A DNA stretch of 64,000 bases from Colivivens sp964452915. GTDB taxonomy: Bacteria > Bacteroidota > Bacteroidia > Bacteroidales > Bacteroidaceae. The stretch covers positions 5,694 to 69,693 of the forward strand of contig CAYVNW010000008.1 of the NCBI GenBank assembly GCA_964452915.1, in the 5' to 3' direction. Every line of letters starts with the position of its first letter. Within the stretch, counting starts at the first letter, position 1. Under the pieces are notes generated by a model. It did no database searches, was not told where the DNA came from, and saw only the letters and a program-made list of their open reading frames with translations. The translations under genes were made by a program, and so were the position numbers. Of the stretch, positions 52,037-61,517 are shown one piece after another.

Positions 52037-54844
52037 ATGGATGACTGTATAAGAATAAAAGGAGCAAGGGTAAATAACCTAAAGAATATCGACGTAGAGA
52101 TACCCAGAAACAAACTTGTGGTGATTACGGGTGTGAGCGGATCAGGCAAGTCATCGCTCGCATTCGACACACTTTACGCAGAGGGGCAGCGCCGCTACGT
52201 GGAGAGCCTTAGCACATACGCCCGCCAATTCATGGGCAGAATGAACAAACCGGAATGCGACTTCATTGAAGGCATACCACCGGCAATTGCCATAGAACAA
52301 AAAGTTATCAGTCGTAACCCACGAAGCACTGTCGGCACATCAACAGAAATATATGACTACCTGAGGATGCTCTATGCACGCGCCGGACACACATTCTCTC
52401 CTATAAGCGGGCAAGAAGTAAAGAAACACACGCCAGAGGATGTAGTGAATTGCATGAAGTCCTACAAAGAAGGAACTAGATTTATGGTGCTATGCCCACT
52501 TATCTGCAGAAATGGCCGTACAGAATCAGAACAACTCGAAGCATACCGGAAACAAGGACTGTCGTTGACCGACGTAATTGACGGGAAGACATACATTATT
52601 ATAGCCCGAATGACAGTGCACAACGACAAGAACAACATAAGCCACCTGATCGACTCATGCGAGACTGCTATATACGAAGGTGAGGGACAATGCGTGTTGA
52701 AGTTTATCAAAAGCGCACAAGACAATAATAGTATAACAAACATTACAAATTATACTATCCACACATTCTCACTAGCGTTTGAAGCAGACGGAATGAAGTT
52801 TACCGAACCAACAGAGCACCTCTTTTCCTTCAACTCACCCGTTGGTGCATGTCCAGAATGTGAGGGATTTGGGAAAATCATAGGTATAGATGAACAGCTG
52901 GTCGTACCGAATCAGGAATTGAGCGTGTACAACGATGCCATATTCTGTTGGCGCGGAGAAAAGATGAGTGCATGGAAAAAAGAATTCTGCCGACAAGCCC
53001 CGACGCACGACTTTCCGATTTTCGAACCATACTATAAACTCACACAAGAACAGAAAGACTACCTGTGGCATGGTGACGTAGACAATCAAGGACATCGTAT
53101 AGACAAACGTCAAGTATGCATAGATTCATTCTTCGACATGCTTAGGGAGAACCAATATAAAATTCAGTACCGCGTAATGCTGGCACGCTATCGTGGAAAG
53201 ACGACATGCCCGTTATGTCATGGAACAAGACTGCGAAAAGAGGCAAATTACGTAAAAATAGGAGGGAAAAGCATTATAGAACTTGTAGAGATGCCTATCA
53301 GCGATCTTTACGACTTTTTTCAGCATTTGGAACTATCCGAACATGATGCGACAATAGCCAAGCGACTGCTTATTGAGATAAACAGCCGTTTGCAATTCTT
53401 ACTGGATGTCGGGCTCTCCTATCTTACACTAAACAGACTCAGTAACACACTGTCGGGTGGAGAAAGCCAGCGCATCAATCTTGCCACAAGTCTTGGCAGC
53501 AGCCTGGTGGGCAGTTTGTATATCCTCGATGAGCCAAGTATTGGATTGCATAGCAGAGATACACAACGCCTAATAAAAGTACTGAAAGAACTGCGCGACT
53601 TAGGCAATACTGTTGTGGTGGTGGAGCACGACGAAGAAATAATACGCGCTGCCGACTACATAATTGACATTGGTCCAGACGCCGGACGGTTGGGAGGAGA
53701 AGTGGTATGGCAAGGAAGCCCTGACATAAATGAAAAGCTGAAAGCGGAGAATATGGGAAAAAGCTTGGGCAGTCACACACTCGACTTCCTCACACATAAA
53801 GAAATAATACAAGTTCCACAAAGTCGCAGACCATGGAACAACTCTATCATTATACGCTGTGCAAGAGAGAATAACCTCAAGGGCATAGACGTAAAGATTC
53901 CACTAAATGTAATGGCAGTTGTCACAGGAGTAAGCGGAAGCGGTAAGTCTACGTTAGTGAATGATATATTCTACCGTGCCATGATGCGGCACCTCGACAG
54001 AGTATGTGACCGTCCGGGACAATTCCTCGGGCTTGAAGGCGACACAGACAAAATTGAAGCCGTGGAGTTTGTTGACCAGAATCCTATTGGCACCTCTACA
54101 CGCAGCAACCCCGTCACCTATATCGGCGCATATGATGACATACGGCGCTTGATGGCATCACAACAACTCGCAAAGCAAATGGGATATACGCCACAATACT
54201 TCTCGTTCAATGCTGAAGGCGGCAGATGCGAGGAATGCAAAGGAGAAGGCACCGTAACCGTGGAAATGCAATTCATGAATGACTTAGTGCTCGAATGTGA
54301 ATCGTGCCATGGTAAGAGATTCAAAAGCGACATACTTGAAGTAAAGTTCCATGGTAAAGACATACATGACATACTCGAGCTCACCGTTAACATGGCAATA
54401 GAGTTTTTCAGCAAATACAAACAACCACAAATAGCGAAGAAACTCAAACCATTGCAAGATGTGGGACTTGGATACATAAAACTCGGGCAGACCTCATCAA
54501 CTCTTTCAGGTGGTGAGAATCAACGAGTGAAATTAGCATACTATCTTTCACAAGAAAAGACACGGCCAACGATGTTCATATTCGATGAGCCGACAACAGG
54601 ATTACACTTTCACGACATCAAAAAGCTGCTTGACGCCTTCAACTCACTGATAAGCAGAGGGCACTCGGTATTAATCATCGAACACAACATGGAAATAATC
54701 AAGAGTGCCGACTACGTCATAGACCTTGGACCGGAGGGGGGAGCAGAAGGAGGTTACTTAGTGTGCGCCGGAACACCCGAGGACATAGCGAACTGCAAGG
54801 AAAGTTATACTGGACAAACATTGAAATCATATTTAAAACAATAA
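52037..54844 (+). CDS. uvrA: Excinuclease ABC subunit A
   Basis: A 935-residue nucleotide excision repair ATPase. Two ABC modules are present: G-V-S-G-S-G-K-S-S near residue 32 and G-V-S-G-S-G-K-S-T near 637, with L-S-G-G-E signatures near 475 and 815. Zinc-binding pairs are C-P-E-C and C-P-L-C in the first half and C-E-E-C and C-E-S-C in the second. The early G-I-P-P-A-I-A-I-E-Q-K segment is canonical. Bacteroidota often have a second UvrA paralogue elsewhere. The frame is open upstream into pyrF; M-D-D-C-I at 52037 is chosen. The M64 peptidase gene starts two bases after the stop. Confidence 0.96.
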   Translation: MDDCIRIKGARVNNLKNIDVEIPRNKLVVITGVSGSGKSSLAFDTLYAEGQRRYVESLSTYARQFMGRMNKPECDFIEGIPPAIAIEQKVISRNPRSTVGTSTEIYDYLRMLYARAGHTFSPISGQEVKKHTPEDVVNCMKSYKEGTRFMVLCPLICRNGRTESEQLEAYRKQGLSLTDVIDGKTYIIIARMTVHNDKNNISHLIDSCETAIYEGEGQCVLKFIKSAQDNNSITNITNYTIHTFSLAFEADGMKFTEPTEHLFSFNSPVGACPECEGFGKIIGIDEQLVVPNQELSVYNDAIFCWRGEKMSAWKKEFCRQAPTHDFPIFEPYYKLTQEQKDYLWHGDVDNQGHRIDKRQVCIDSFFDMLRENQYKIQYRVMLARYRGKTTCPLCHGTRLRKEANYVKIGGKSIIELVEMPISDLYDFFQHLELSEHDATIAKRLLIEINSRLQFLLDVGLSYLTLNRLSNTLSGGESQRINLATSLGSSLVGSLYILDEPSIGLHSRDTQRLIKVLKELRDLGNTVVVVEHDEEIIRAADYIIDIGPDAGRLGGEVVWQGSPDINEKLKAENMGKSLGSHTLDFLTHKEIIQVPQSRRPWNNSIIIRCARENNLKGIDVKIPLNVMAVVTGVSGSGKSTLVNDIFYRAMMRHLDRVCDRPGQFLGLEGDTDKIEAVEFVDQNPIGTSTRSNPVTYIGAYDDIRRLMASQQLAKQMGYTPQYFSFNAEGGRCEECKGEGTVTVEMQFMNDLVLECESCHGKRFKSDILEVKFHGKDIHDILELTVNMAIEFFSKYKQPQIAKKLKPLQDVGLGYIKLGQTSSTLSGGENQRVKLAYYLSQEKTRPTMFIFDEPTTGLHFHDIKKLLDAFNSLISRGHSVLIIEHNMEIIKSADYVIDLGPEGGAEGGYLVCAGTPEDIANCKESYTGQTLKSYLKQ

Positions 54845-54846
54845 CA

Positions 54847-56181
54847 ATGAAGAAATTATTATTTGCAGTATTTGCCTGTGCACTGACAATAAGCACACAG
54901 GCACAGAAATTCGAAGACTACTTCGAAGACAACACACTCCGTATCGACTATATAATGGGCGGCGACAGCGTCAACCAATATATACAGATGGAACAACTCT
55001 ACAAACAACCAAAATGGGCAGGCCGCAGAAACCGTCTGGCTGAAACATACCTGCAGGGCAACGGACAAATCAACGTATTCGACAGCGAAACAGGTAAATT
55101 GATATACGTTCATACCTTCTCGACCTTGTTCCAGGAATGGCAAAACCAAATTGAAGCGACCAAAATGACACGTGGGTTCGAGGCGAGCTACAACATTCCG
55201 TTTCCAAAGAAGCCAATTGACGTACAAGTCACACTGACCAACAACCACAACGTGGTCACATCGAAAATGATCCACCATGTAGATCCGAATGACATACTCA
55301 TACGTCCGATAGGAGAAAATGGCATACCTTATAAATATATAGTAAAGAGCGGCGACATCAGTGATTGCGTGGACCTTGCGATAGTGGCAGAAGGCTATAC
55401 CAAAGATCAAATGGACAAGTTTTATAAAGATTGCGGGCGAGTAGCAGATGCCTTGTTCAGCCACGAGCCGTTCAAATCACTGAAAAGCCGCTTCAACGTA
55501 GTAGCCGTAGCAAGTGAGTCACAAGAAAGCGGTCCGTCAGAACCAGGCAAAGGAATATGGCATAACACAGTATTGAGATCACACTACGATACATTCTACA
55601 GCGACCGCTATCTCACAACATCAAACGTACACAAACTATACGACATACTCAGTTGTGTGCCGTTCGAACACATCATTGTATTGATTAACACCCCACGTTA
55701 TGGTGGCGGCGGTATCTACAACCAATGGATGTGCAGTTCGAGCGACCACCCTACGTTTAAGCAAGTACTTGTTCACGAATTCGGACACTCATACGCAGGA
55801 CTTGCCGACGAATATGCCTACAGCGACAGCTACGTAGAATGGTATCCGGCTGATACAGAGCCATGGGAACCAAACATAACGACTCTACATGACTTCAGTA
55901 AAAAATGGAAAGACATGATACCTGCTGGTACTCCTATACCAACTACAACTAACACAGACGAACAGATATCGCGTCCGGTGAATACTGAAAGAGGTGGTAA
56001 AAAAGAAGACTTGAACGCAAAGACTAAGAAAGTTGGTGTTTACGAAGGTGCTGGCTACCAAATGAAAGGAGCATACCGCCCTGCAGAACTATGCAGGATG
56101 AACGTGAACGAAGTAGAAGACTTCTGTCCGGTATGCACCAGAGCCATAATTGGCATTACCGATTTCTACACCGCAAAATAA
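54847..56181 (+). CDS. M64 family metallopeptidase (IgA peptidase M64 type)
   Basis: A 445-residue secreted zinc peptidase. A signal peptide of about 19 residues (ending T-Q-A-Q) is followed by the M64 N-terminal beta domain to about residue 150, then the catalytic domain with V-H-E-F-G-H-S-Y-A-G-L-A-D-E-Y, which gives HExxH and the downstream acidic ligand. Family members were named for a Clostridium IgA protease, but the substrate here is unknown. Cysteines near the end (C-R-M-N and C-P-V-C) may bond. It begins two bases after uvrA and so is translated with a repair gene, an odd pairing. Confidence 0.88.
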   Translation: MKKLLFAVFACALTISTQAQKFEDYFEDNTLRIDYIMGGDSVNQYIQMEQLYKQPKWAGRRNRLAETYLQGNGQINVFDSETGKLIYVHTFSTLFQEWQNQIEATKMTRGFEASYNIPFPKKPIDVQVTLTNNHNVVTSKMIHHVDPNDILIRPIGENGIPYKYIVKSGDISDCVDLAIVAEGYTKDQMDKFYKDCGRVADALFSHEPFKSLKSRFNVVAVASESQESGPSEPGKGIWHNTVLRSHYDTFYSDRYLTTSNVHKLYDILSCVPFEHIIVLINTPRYGGGGIYNQWMCSSSDHPTFKQVLVHEFGHSYAGLADEYAYSDSYVEWYPADTEPWEPNITTLHDFSKKWKDMIPAGTPIPTTTNTDEQISRPVNTERGGKKEDLNAKTKKVGVYEGAGYQMKGAYRPAELCRMNVNEVEDFCPVCTRAIIGITDFYTAK

Positions 56182-56280
56182 GGTAAGATTACGCATCAAG
56201 CGGTAAGTCTACTGGTCTCATGAGTGATGGACAATCCACTGTACTATGATGCAGTGCTACAAAGATCCACTCACGATGTT

Positions 56281-56358
56281 CAGAATGACGGCGCACGGGG
56301 AATTGTACACATATGGAAGACAATAAATGTCAATCACATGTTCTACGTCGTCATTCTG
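56281..56358. repeat. Inverted repeat around CAGAATGACG
   Basis: CAGAATGACG (56281-56290) and CGTCATTCTG (56349-56358) are exact inverted copies 58 bases apart, the kind of end sequence seen in short palindromic intergenic repeats. The stretch 56182-56400 holds no gene; it directly precedes the broken DUF4105 gene and may have replaced its 5' end. Confidence 0.5.
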
Positions 56359-56400
56359 AGGCTTTAGCATAGAGAAAAGCCTTTCGTCTCAGCAACACTA

Positions 56401-57123
56401 ATGGTAGCTGTTCCGGACGAATCGCACATTCAGTCTGCCTACGGACACGCATTTTTACGTATGGAATGTCCAAGCGAGCAATTAGATTACTGTTTCAGCT
56501 TGGAGACAAGCGGATGGGAAAAGCCACTTAACATCCTTACCGGTAACTACACCGTCAGAGTACGGGCAGTGGAGACTTCTACATACCTTAACCAATTCAA
56601 TAACAGCAGTAGCAAGCGTGAAGTTCGTTCCTATCCACTGAACCTCACAACACAAGAAATACAACATCTGTGGAAAGATCTTGACGACACAATGATGCTT
56701 GGCATACTACCCTATCATGATTTCGTGACAAACGGATGCAGTCAGCAACTCATGAATATTATCATACGTAACATAAATGGCAGAATGGTATTTGACACGA
56801 AAGCCATTGAAGACTACGAAACCACTGTGCTTGCGATGGCACTATGCAACCCACACACAAGCTCATACATACCTAAACCTGCTGTTGCCATATATAGGCA
56901 ACCACAAAGCAGATTTTGAGAAGTTGGTGCCACAAGACAGACTTTTCATTCCGTCATGCCTCGCACAGATACTTGAACATGCAACAATTGTAGACAATCA
57001 CGGTTTGTCGCGCAGTTTTTTCAAAGAAAGCACACACTGTGAGCCAATAAAAATCAGCAGCCACTACCCTTGGTCTTACTGGGTAGTCATTGCAGCCATG
57101 GCTCTACGGCTCATCAGAGGCAG
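56401..57123 (+). pseudogene. Broken DUF4105 gene
   Basis: The frame 56401-56919 encodes a DUF4105-like domain: S-A-Y-G-H-A-F-L-R-M-E-C-P, then D-Y-C-F-S-L-E-T, and F-V-T-N-G-C-S-Q-Q-L near residue 107. Its usual signal peptide and first residues are missing; upstream is repeat sequence with an in-frame stop. Near 56860-56900 homology moves to the +2 frame (L-L-L-P-Y-I-G-N-H-K-A-D-F-E-K-L and F-I-P-S-C-L-A-Q-I-L-E-H-A), which runs to a membrane segment Y-P-W-S-Y-W-V-V-I-A-A-M-A-L. So there is 5' loss and a frameshift. DUF4105 proteins are membrane-bound envelope proteins. Confidence 0.8.
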
Positions 57124-57497
57124 AAGAGTATGAAGCAATTCAAGACATCACAGTCAACACACCATGCATTCTTGACAGTACCAAAGATTCAGTAGCGATA
57201 CAAAACCGCTACGAAGGAGCAGTAAGTGTAAACACCTACTATTTCGTACCAAACTCATTAGCAGCCGTAAAGGCATGGTTTGAGAAAGGACAGTACAAGA
57301 ACGAAATAGAGTTTGAGGTTCAGAACGAAGGAGACGTCAAGATTGAAATCACCAAAGCAGAAGCTATCAACGACTATACAGTGATCGGTGTATGGTCGCT
57401 TGTACAGATCGAGGAATACGCTCCAGCAGAAAAGAAACTCTCAAGTCTGCAAAAAGGCTTGAACATAGTTGACGGCAAGAAAGTTTATGTAAAGTGA
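57105..57497 (+). pseudogene. C-terminal fragment of a secreted protein with KGxxIxxGKKVYVK tail
   Basis: In the third frame, from the end of the DUF4105 remnant, about 130 residues remain open. They lack a signal peptide and end L-Q-K-G-L-N-I-V-D-G-K-K-V-Y-V-K, the tail common on secreted Prevotella proteins. The first residues overlap the DUF4105 membrane segment in another frame, so the piece looks like the 3' end of a different gene brought in by deletion. An ATG at 57090 could in theory start it, but that reads from DUF4105 DNA. The family of the body is not recognised. Confidence 0.6.
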
Positions 57498-57523
57498 CCT
57501 TAAACACATAAACACATATGTGT

Positions 57524-57555
57524 ATGCCTGTGGCTACCTGCCACAGGCATTTTTG
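57524..57555 (+). terminator. Intrinsic terminator before the haem operon
   Basis: Perfect 10-bp stem ATGCCTGTGG (57524-57533) and CCACAGGCAT (57541-57550), 7-base loop, then TTTTG. Confidence 0.85.
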
Positions 57556-57611
57556 TATTAAATTGCAACGATTACTCTTTTTTGAGTATTTATCATATAA
57601 ATAAAACTTCG

Positions 57612-57619
57612 TACCTTTG
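57612..57619 (+). promoter_or_regulatory. -7 box of the haem-uptake operon
   Basis: TACCTTTG, 50 bases before the ATG at 57670. No clear -33 element at 19 bases and no recognisable Fur box. Confidence 0.65.
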
Positions 57620-57669
57620 CACCGTTTTTAAAACAGACATAAGTATTATAATAAATAAGGTATAAAAGG

Positions 57670-58692
57670 ATGAAGAAAATTTTACTATCAATGCTGATGG
57701 TCGCATCAGCCACATCAATTATGGCACAAAATCACGGTGCAATGCAGTTTGCCGGAAATGCCAATTTCTATGTATCAATCATGGGCAACCCTACAGGTAA
57801 CACAGAAGTAGAGTCTGACACCGTTGTCTTTGCAATGAACAATGCATCAAGTGGTAAGATTACACTACCAAAGATGATCTACTCAGCAAGCATGACTATT
57901 CCATCATTCACTATCGACAGTGTAGGCTTCAGTTTCGACTACTCCACAATGACCACCACCTTCACCGACCAGACATTCTCAACTACAGCCGAGGTGGATG
58001 GTGAGGAAAAGCAAATCACCGGTTCGTCAATTACCGGAACATTCCAGCATACCAACAACGTGTTGGACATCACCGTTACATTCACCTACGGAGTCATACC
58101 ATTTCCACTCACATACCACATCACAGGCTACTATGTTAAGTCGTACACAGACAACCTTGATGTTGTTGTAGGCGGTTCGTTCAACTATTTCGCGAACGAC
58201 AAAGTAACCTACAAAGTACGTACCTACGTTGAGAACGACTCCACTAAGCTCGATGTAGAAGTACCTCAGTATGTTCTTGAAAACACAGTGATGGGCAACT
58301 TGACAATCGGCAGCTATACAGTACGCGGACTCGTATATGATGATACCAAAGGAGGCTACTACCGCGATTATGCCGCTAACGACACATTAACAATGTACTT
58401 CAGCAACGGAGCATCACTAAATGGTGACTACAAATTCACAGAAGGCAACCTGCTCGTAACCCTTGACGGCCACAACGTGCAGAATATCGTGAACACATTC
58501 AAACCTGGTGCTATGCCGTTCCCTATCGTCAGCACATTCCCTGGAACATTCGCAACAAAGATAACCGAAGTTAAGGAAAGCGAACCTGCCGTCAAGAACA
58601 ATGGTGCAGCATACAACCTTGCAGGACAGCGTGTTCCGGCCAACACAAAAGGCATCGTAATTATAAACGGAAAGAAATACCTTAACAAATAA
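57670..58692 (+). CDS. Secreted protein with two calycin-like domains
   Basis: A 340-residue exported protein; the signal peptide ends A-T-S-I-M-A-Q. The body holds two similar lipocalin-like beta domains, each closing on a P-F-P motif: V-I-P-F-P-L-T near residue 145 and A-M-P-F-P-I-V near 283. The C-terminus has Y-N-L-A-G-Q-R-V and K-G-I-V-I-I-N-G-K-K-Y-L-N-K, a sorting-type tail frequent in Prevotella. Calycin-like proteins bind small hydrophobic ligands; being first in a HmuY-HmuR operon suggests haem or porphyrin, but this is inference. Confidence 0.8.
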   Translation: MKKILLSMLMVASATSIMAQNHGAMQFAGNANFYVSIMGNPTGNTEVESDTVVFAMNNASSGKITLPKMIYSASMTIPSFTIDSVGFSFDYSTMTTTFTDQTFSTTAEVDGEEKQITGSSITGTFQHTNNVLDITVTFTYGVIPFPLTYHITGYYVKSYTDNLDVVVGGSFNYFANDKVTYKVRTYVENDSTKLDVEVPQYVLENTVMGNLTIGSYTVRGLVYDDTKGGYYRDYAANDTLTMYFSNGASLNGDYKFTEGNLLVTLDGHNVQNIVNTFKPGAMPFPIVSTFPGTFATKITEVKESEPAVKNNGAAYNLAGQRVPANTKGIVIINGKKYLNK

Positions 58693-58728
58693 ACAAGGCT
58701 GAAACATTAAGCCATAGAGCTATATACA

Positions 58729-59502
58729 ATGAAATTCAGAATTTCACTATGCATGCTGGGAGTAATCTTTTTACTCTCAGCATGTGAAGGTTTATTTGAT
58801 GACATATACGACAGTCCGTCGGACGAGAAGAAGAAGCAGACTGTAGAAGGACAGTTGTATGTCGATGCATCGAGTTGGACAGTCTGGCATTATATTGATT
58901 TGCAAGCAGTGGCTGATAGTATATTCGCCGACAGCACATACAACACATCGTCAGCATTTCAAACCTACGACATCCCTACCTCACTAAGCGGCACCAATGA
59001 CGGACAGAGCGGAATATATACATATTGGTACGACGTGTTCGGAGCAGGGATCAGCAACCGAGAATTCCGCAGCTACACGCCGGCCGACCCACAGCCAGAG
59101 CCGTCATCGTGGACATTTGCCGTACACCGAAACAACGTGAGAGTAAACGGAGTGGGAGTATTTGAAACCACATACACAAACATCGACTCCATACCGTCCG
59201 ACACATCGGTGTTCAGCGGTCTTACCTTTACAGCCGACGAATGGAACGAAGAAGACGTATGGACAGTCAATTCACAAATGCTGTCGGGACTGATAGGCAA
59301 CCAAGGCATCAAGGTAAGCAATGTGCTTTCATCATGGCTCAAAGTCGAGATACCACCTATGCCGCCATCATTCGTGCTGAACAACCACGTGTTCATCATC
59401 AAGTTGCACGATGGCACATACGCGGCAATCCAGCTCACCGACTATCAAAGTGCGGCAGGAGTGAAATGCTGTCTCACCATTAATTATAAATATCCTATAT
59501 AA
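58729..59502 (+). CDS. HmuY-family haem-binding lipoprotein
   Basis: A 257-residue lipoprotein with lipobox L-L-S-A-C (Cys19). HmuY proteins sit on the outer membrane, take haem from host proteins and pass it to the partner HmuR receptor. Family resemblance is clearest in the C-terminal beta region: V-F-I-I-K-L-H-D-G-T-Y-A-A-I-Q-L-T-D-Y near residue 222. P. gingivalis HmuY uses a His pair for haem; the equivalent ligands here are not certain. It lies 36 bases after the calycin-like gene and six bases before the receptor. Confidence 0.85.
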   Translation: MKFRISLCMLGVIFLLSACEGLFDDIYDSPSDEKKKQTVEGQLYVDASSWTVWHYIDLQAVADSIFADSTYNTSSAFQTYDIPTSLSGTNDGQSGIYTYWYDVFGAGISNREFRSYTPADPQPEPSSWTFAVHRNNVRVNGVGVFETTYTNIDSIPSDTSVFSGLTFTADEWNEEDVWTVNSQMLSGLIGNQGIKVSNVLSSWLKVEIPPMPPSFVLNNHVFIIKLHDGTYAAIQLTDYQSAAGVKCCLTINYKYPI

Positions 59503-59508
59503 GTCATT

Positions 59509-61497
59509 ATGATAACCAAACAACTTACACTGTCAATCATTATAAGTCTTTCCACCATCGCAGCTGCAGCTCAAACATCAGTCAACGAAGATTCACTCTA
59601 CGATGCCTACTTCAACCTCAGCGATGTAGTGGTTGTAGGCACACGTACGCCGAAGCTACTGAAAGACACGCCGATACAGACGAGACTCATCACTTCGGCA
59701 GACATAGAAAAGTCGGATGCCACCAACATACAAGACTTGCTGCAGCAAGAAATGCCAGGCATAGAGTTCTCATACGCCATGAACCAGCAAGTGCATTTGA
59801 ATTTCAGCGGATTCGTAGGTCAAGGCATACTGTTTCTGGTCGACGGTGAACGCATGGCAGGCGAAACAATGGACGACGTAGACTTCACCCGCCTCAATAT
59901 GGACAATGTGGACCACATAGAAATCATCAAGGGAGCAGCCAGCGCATTGTATGGCAGCAACGCCTGCGGAGGAGTTGTGAACATCATTACCAAGACAGCC
60001 ACTCAGCCATGGTTGCTCAACGTGAACGGACGGCTTGCCCGCCACAACGAACAGCGGATGGGAGGCTCGTTGCAATTGGGAGACAAGAGTCTAAGCAACA
60101 TGCTATCCGTGAATTATGTTTCTTCCGACAACTACAACGTCCACAACGCAACCAACCCCGTCACGCAAGTCGTGTCGACAATATACGGAGGCCGCACATG
60201 GAACGTGAAAGACCAACTGACCTACCGTCCAATGGAAGGAGTGAAACTGATTGGGCGTGCAGGCTACTTCTTCCGTCAGCTCACACGCACACCCGACACT
60301 CCCGAGCACTACCGAGACTTCTCAGCAGGATTGCGGGGCATCTGGGGAATCACGTCAAACGACAATATCGAACTTTCGTACTCATTCGACCAATATGACA
60401 AGTCCGACTTTCACCGCATCACCGATTCCGACGTGCGCGACTACAGTAATGTGCAGAACATCGTACGCGGACTATACAACCACAGTTGGGAAAGCGGCAG
60501 CATACTGACCGTCGGAGCCGACTACATGCACGACTACCTTATGAACACCAACCTCGAAGGCAACACCCGAAAGCAAAACAGCTTCGACGTGTTCAGCCAG
60601 TTCGACTGGATTCTCACACCAGCCTGGGAAATAGTAGGAGCCCTGCGCTACGACTTCTTCTCAGATGGTGACAACTCACACGTTACTCCAAAGCTCACTG
60701 CACGCTATCAGCCAATACGTAACATGAACATCCGCTTCGGCTACGGCATGGGATTCCGCGCACCTACCCTCAAGGAGAAATATTACAACTTCGATATGGC
60801 TGGCATCTGGATAGTGAACGGCAACCCCGACCTCAAGTCGGAAGTGAGTCATAACTTTAACATTTCAGCCGACTATACAAAAGGCCACTTCAATTACACC
60901 CTCAGCACTTACTACAACGATGTGGTAAACAAACTCGCAACAGGCATCCCATACTACCGTCCGGGGGATGACAAGCAACTTTATCTCAACTACATCAACC
61001 TCGACAACTACTCAGTCTACGGAGGAGAAGCGACAGTGCAGACACGATGGGATAACGGGCTGAGCGCCAAGCTGTCGTATTCCTACACCAAGGAAAAACT
61101 TGCCAAAGATAAAGACGGCAACACCATCAACAACCAGTACATTCCAGCACGCAAGCACTCACTTACAGCACGGGTTGATTGGGATAAACAGCTCACCAAG
61201 AACTACCGGCTTCGTCTCTCCATTAACGGACGCTTCCTTTCTAAAGTAGAAAACGTGGAATATGCCGACTACTACGATATCAGCAAAGGTACCATCACCG
61301 TCAAATATCCTGCCTACACATTGTGGAAAGTTTCGGCAGTACAACAGTTCGGCAAGGCAATACGGCTGACAGCCGCTGTCGACAACATATTCAACTATAA
61401 GCCAAAGTACTACTACATGAATTGTCCGCTCACCGATGGAGCCAACTTCATGATCGGACTGAACATAGATATCGACAAACTGTTCAAACAGCAATAG
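59509..61497 (+). CDS. TonB-dependent haem receptor (HmuR-like)
   Basis: A 662-residue outer-membrane receptor. Signal peptide to about residue 22; plug domain with V-V-V-G-T-R-T-P-K and I-E-I-I-K-G-A-A-S-A-L-Y-G-S-N-A-C-G-G-V; then a 22-strand barrel. The barrel carries the haem-receptor pair: F-R-A-P near residue 414 and N-P-D-L near 439. There is no N-terminal carboxypeptidase-like domain, so it is not a SusC protein. It imports haem with HmuY. The barrel ends I-G-L-N-I-D-I-D-K-L-F-K-Q-Q. Confidence 0.92.
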   Translation: MITKQLTLSIIISLSTIAAAAQTSVNEDSLYDAYFNLSDVVVVGTRTPKLLKDTPIQTRLITSADIEKSDATNIQDLLQQEMPGIEFSYAMNQQVHLNFSGFVGQGILFLVDGERMAGETMDDVDFTRLNMDNVDHIEIIKGAASALYGSNACGGVVNIITKTATQPWLLNVNGRLARHNEQRMGGSLQLGDKSLSNMLSVNYVSSDNYNVHNATNPVTQVVSTIYGGRTWNVKDQLTYRPMEGVKLIGRAGYFFRQLTRTPDTPEHYRDFSAGLRGIWGITSNDNIELSYSFDQYDKSDFHRITDSDVRDYSNVQNIVRGLYNHSWESGSILTVGADYMHDYLMNTNLEGNTRKQNSFDVFSQFDWILTPAWEIVGALRYDFFSDGDNSHVTPKLTARYQPIRNMNIRFGYGMGFRAPTLKEKYYNFDMAGIWIVNGNPDLKSEVSHNFNISADYTKGHFNYTLSTYYNDVVNKLATGIPYYRPGDDKQLYLNYINLDNYSVYGGEATVQTRWDNGLSAKLSYSYTKEKLAKDKDGNTINNQYIPARKHSLTARVDWDKQLTKNYRLRLSINGRFLSKVENVEYADYYDISKGTITVKYPAYTLWKVSAVQQFGKAIRLTAAVDNIFNYKPKYYYMNCPLTDGANFMIGLNIDIDKLFKQQ

Positions 61498-61517
61498 GAA
61501 ATAAAAGCACACACGCT

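Noticed and set aside
56182..57497. Insertion sequence remnant
   Set aside because: No transposase fragment or target-site duplication was found; only a short inverted repeat supports mobility.
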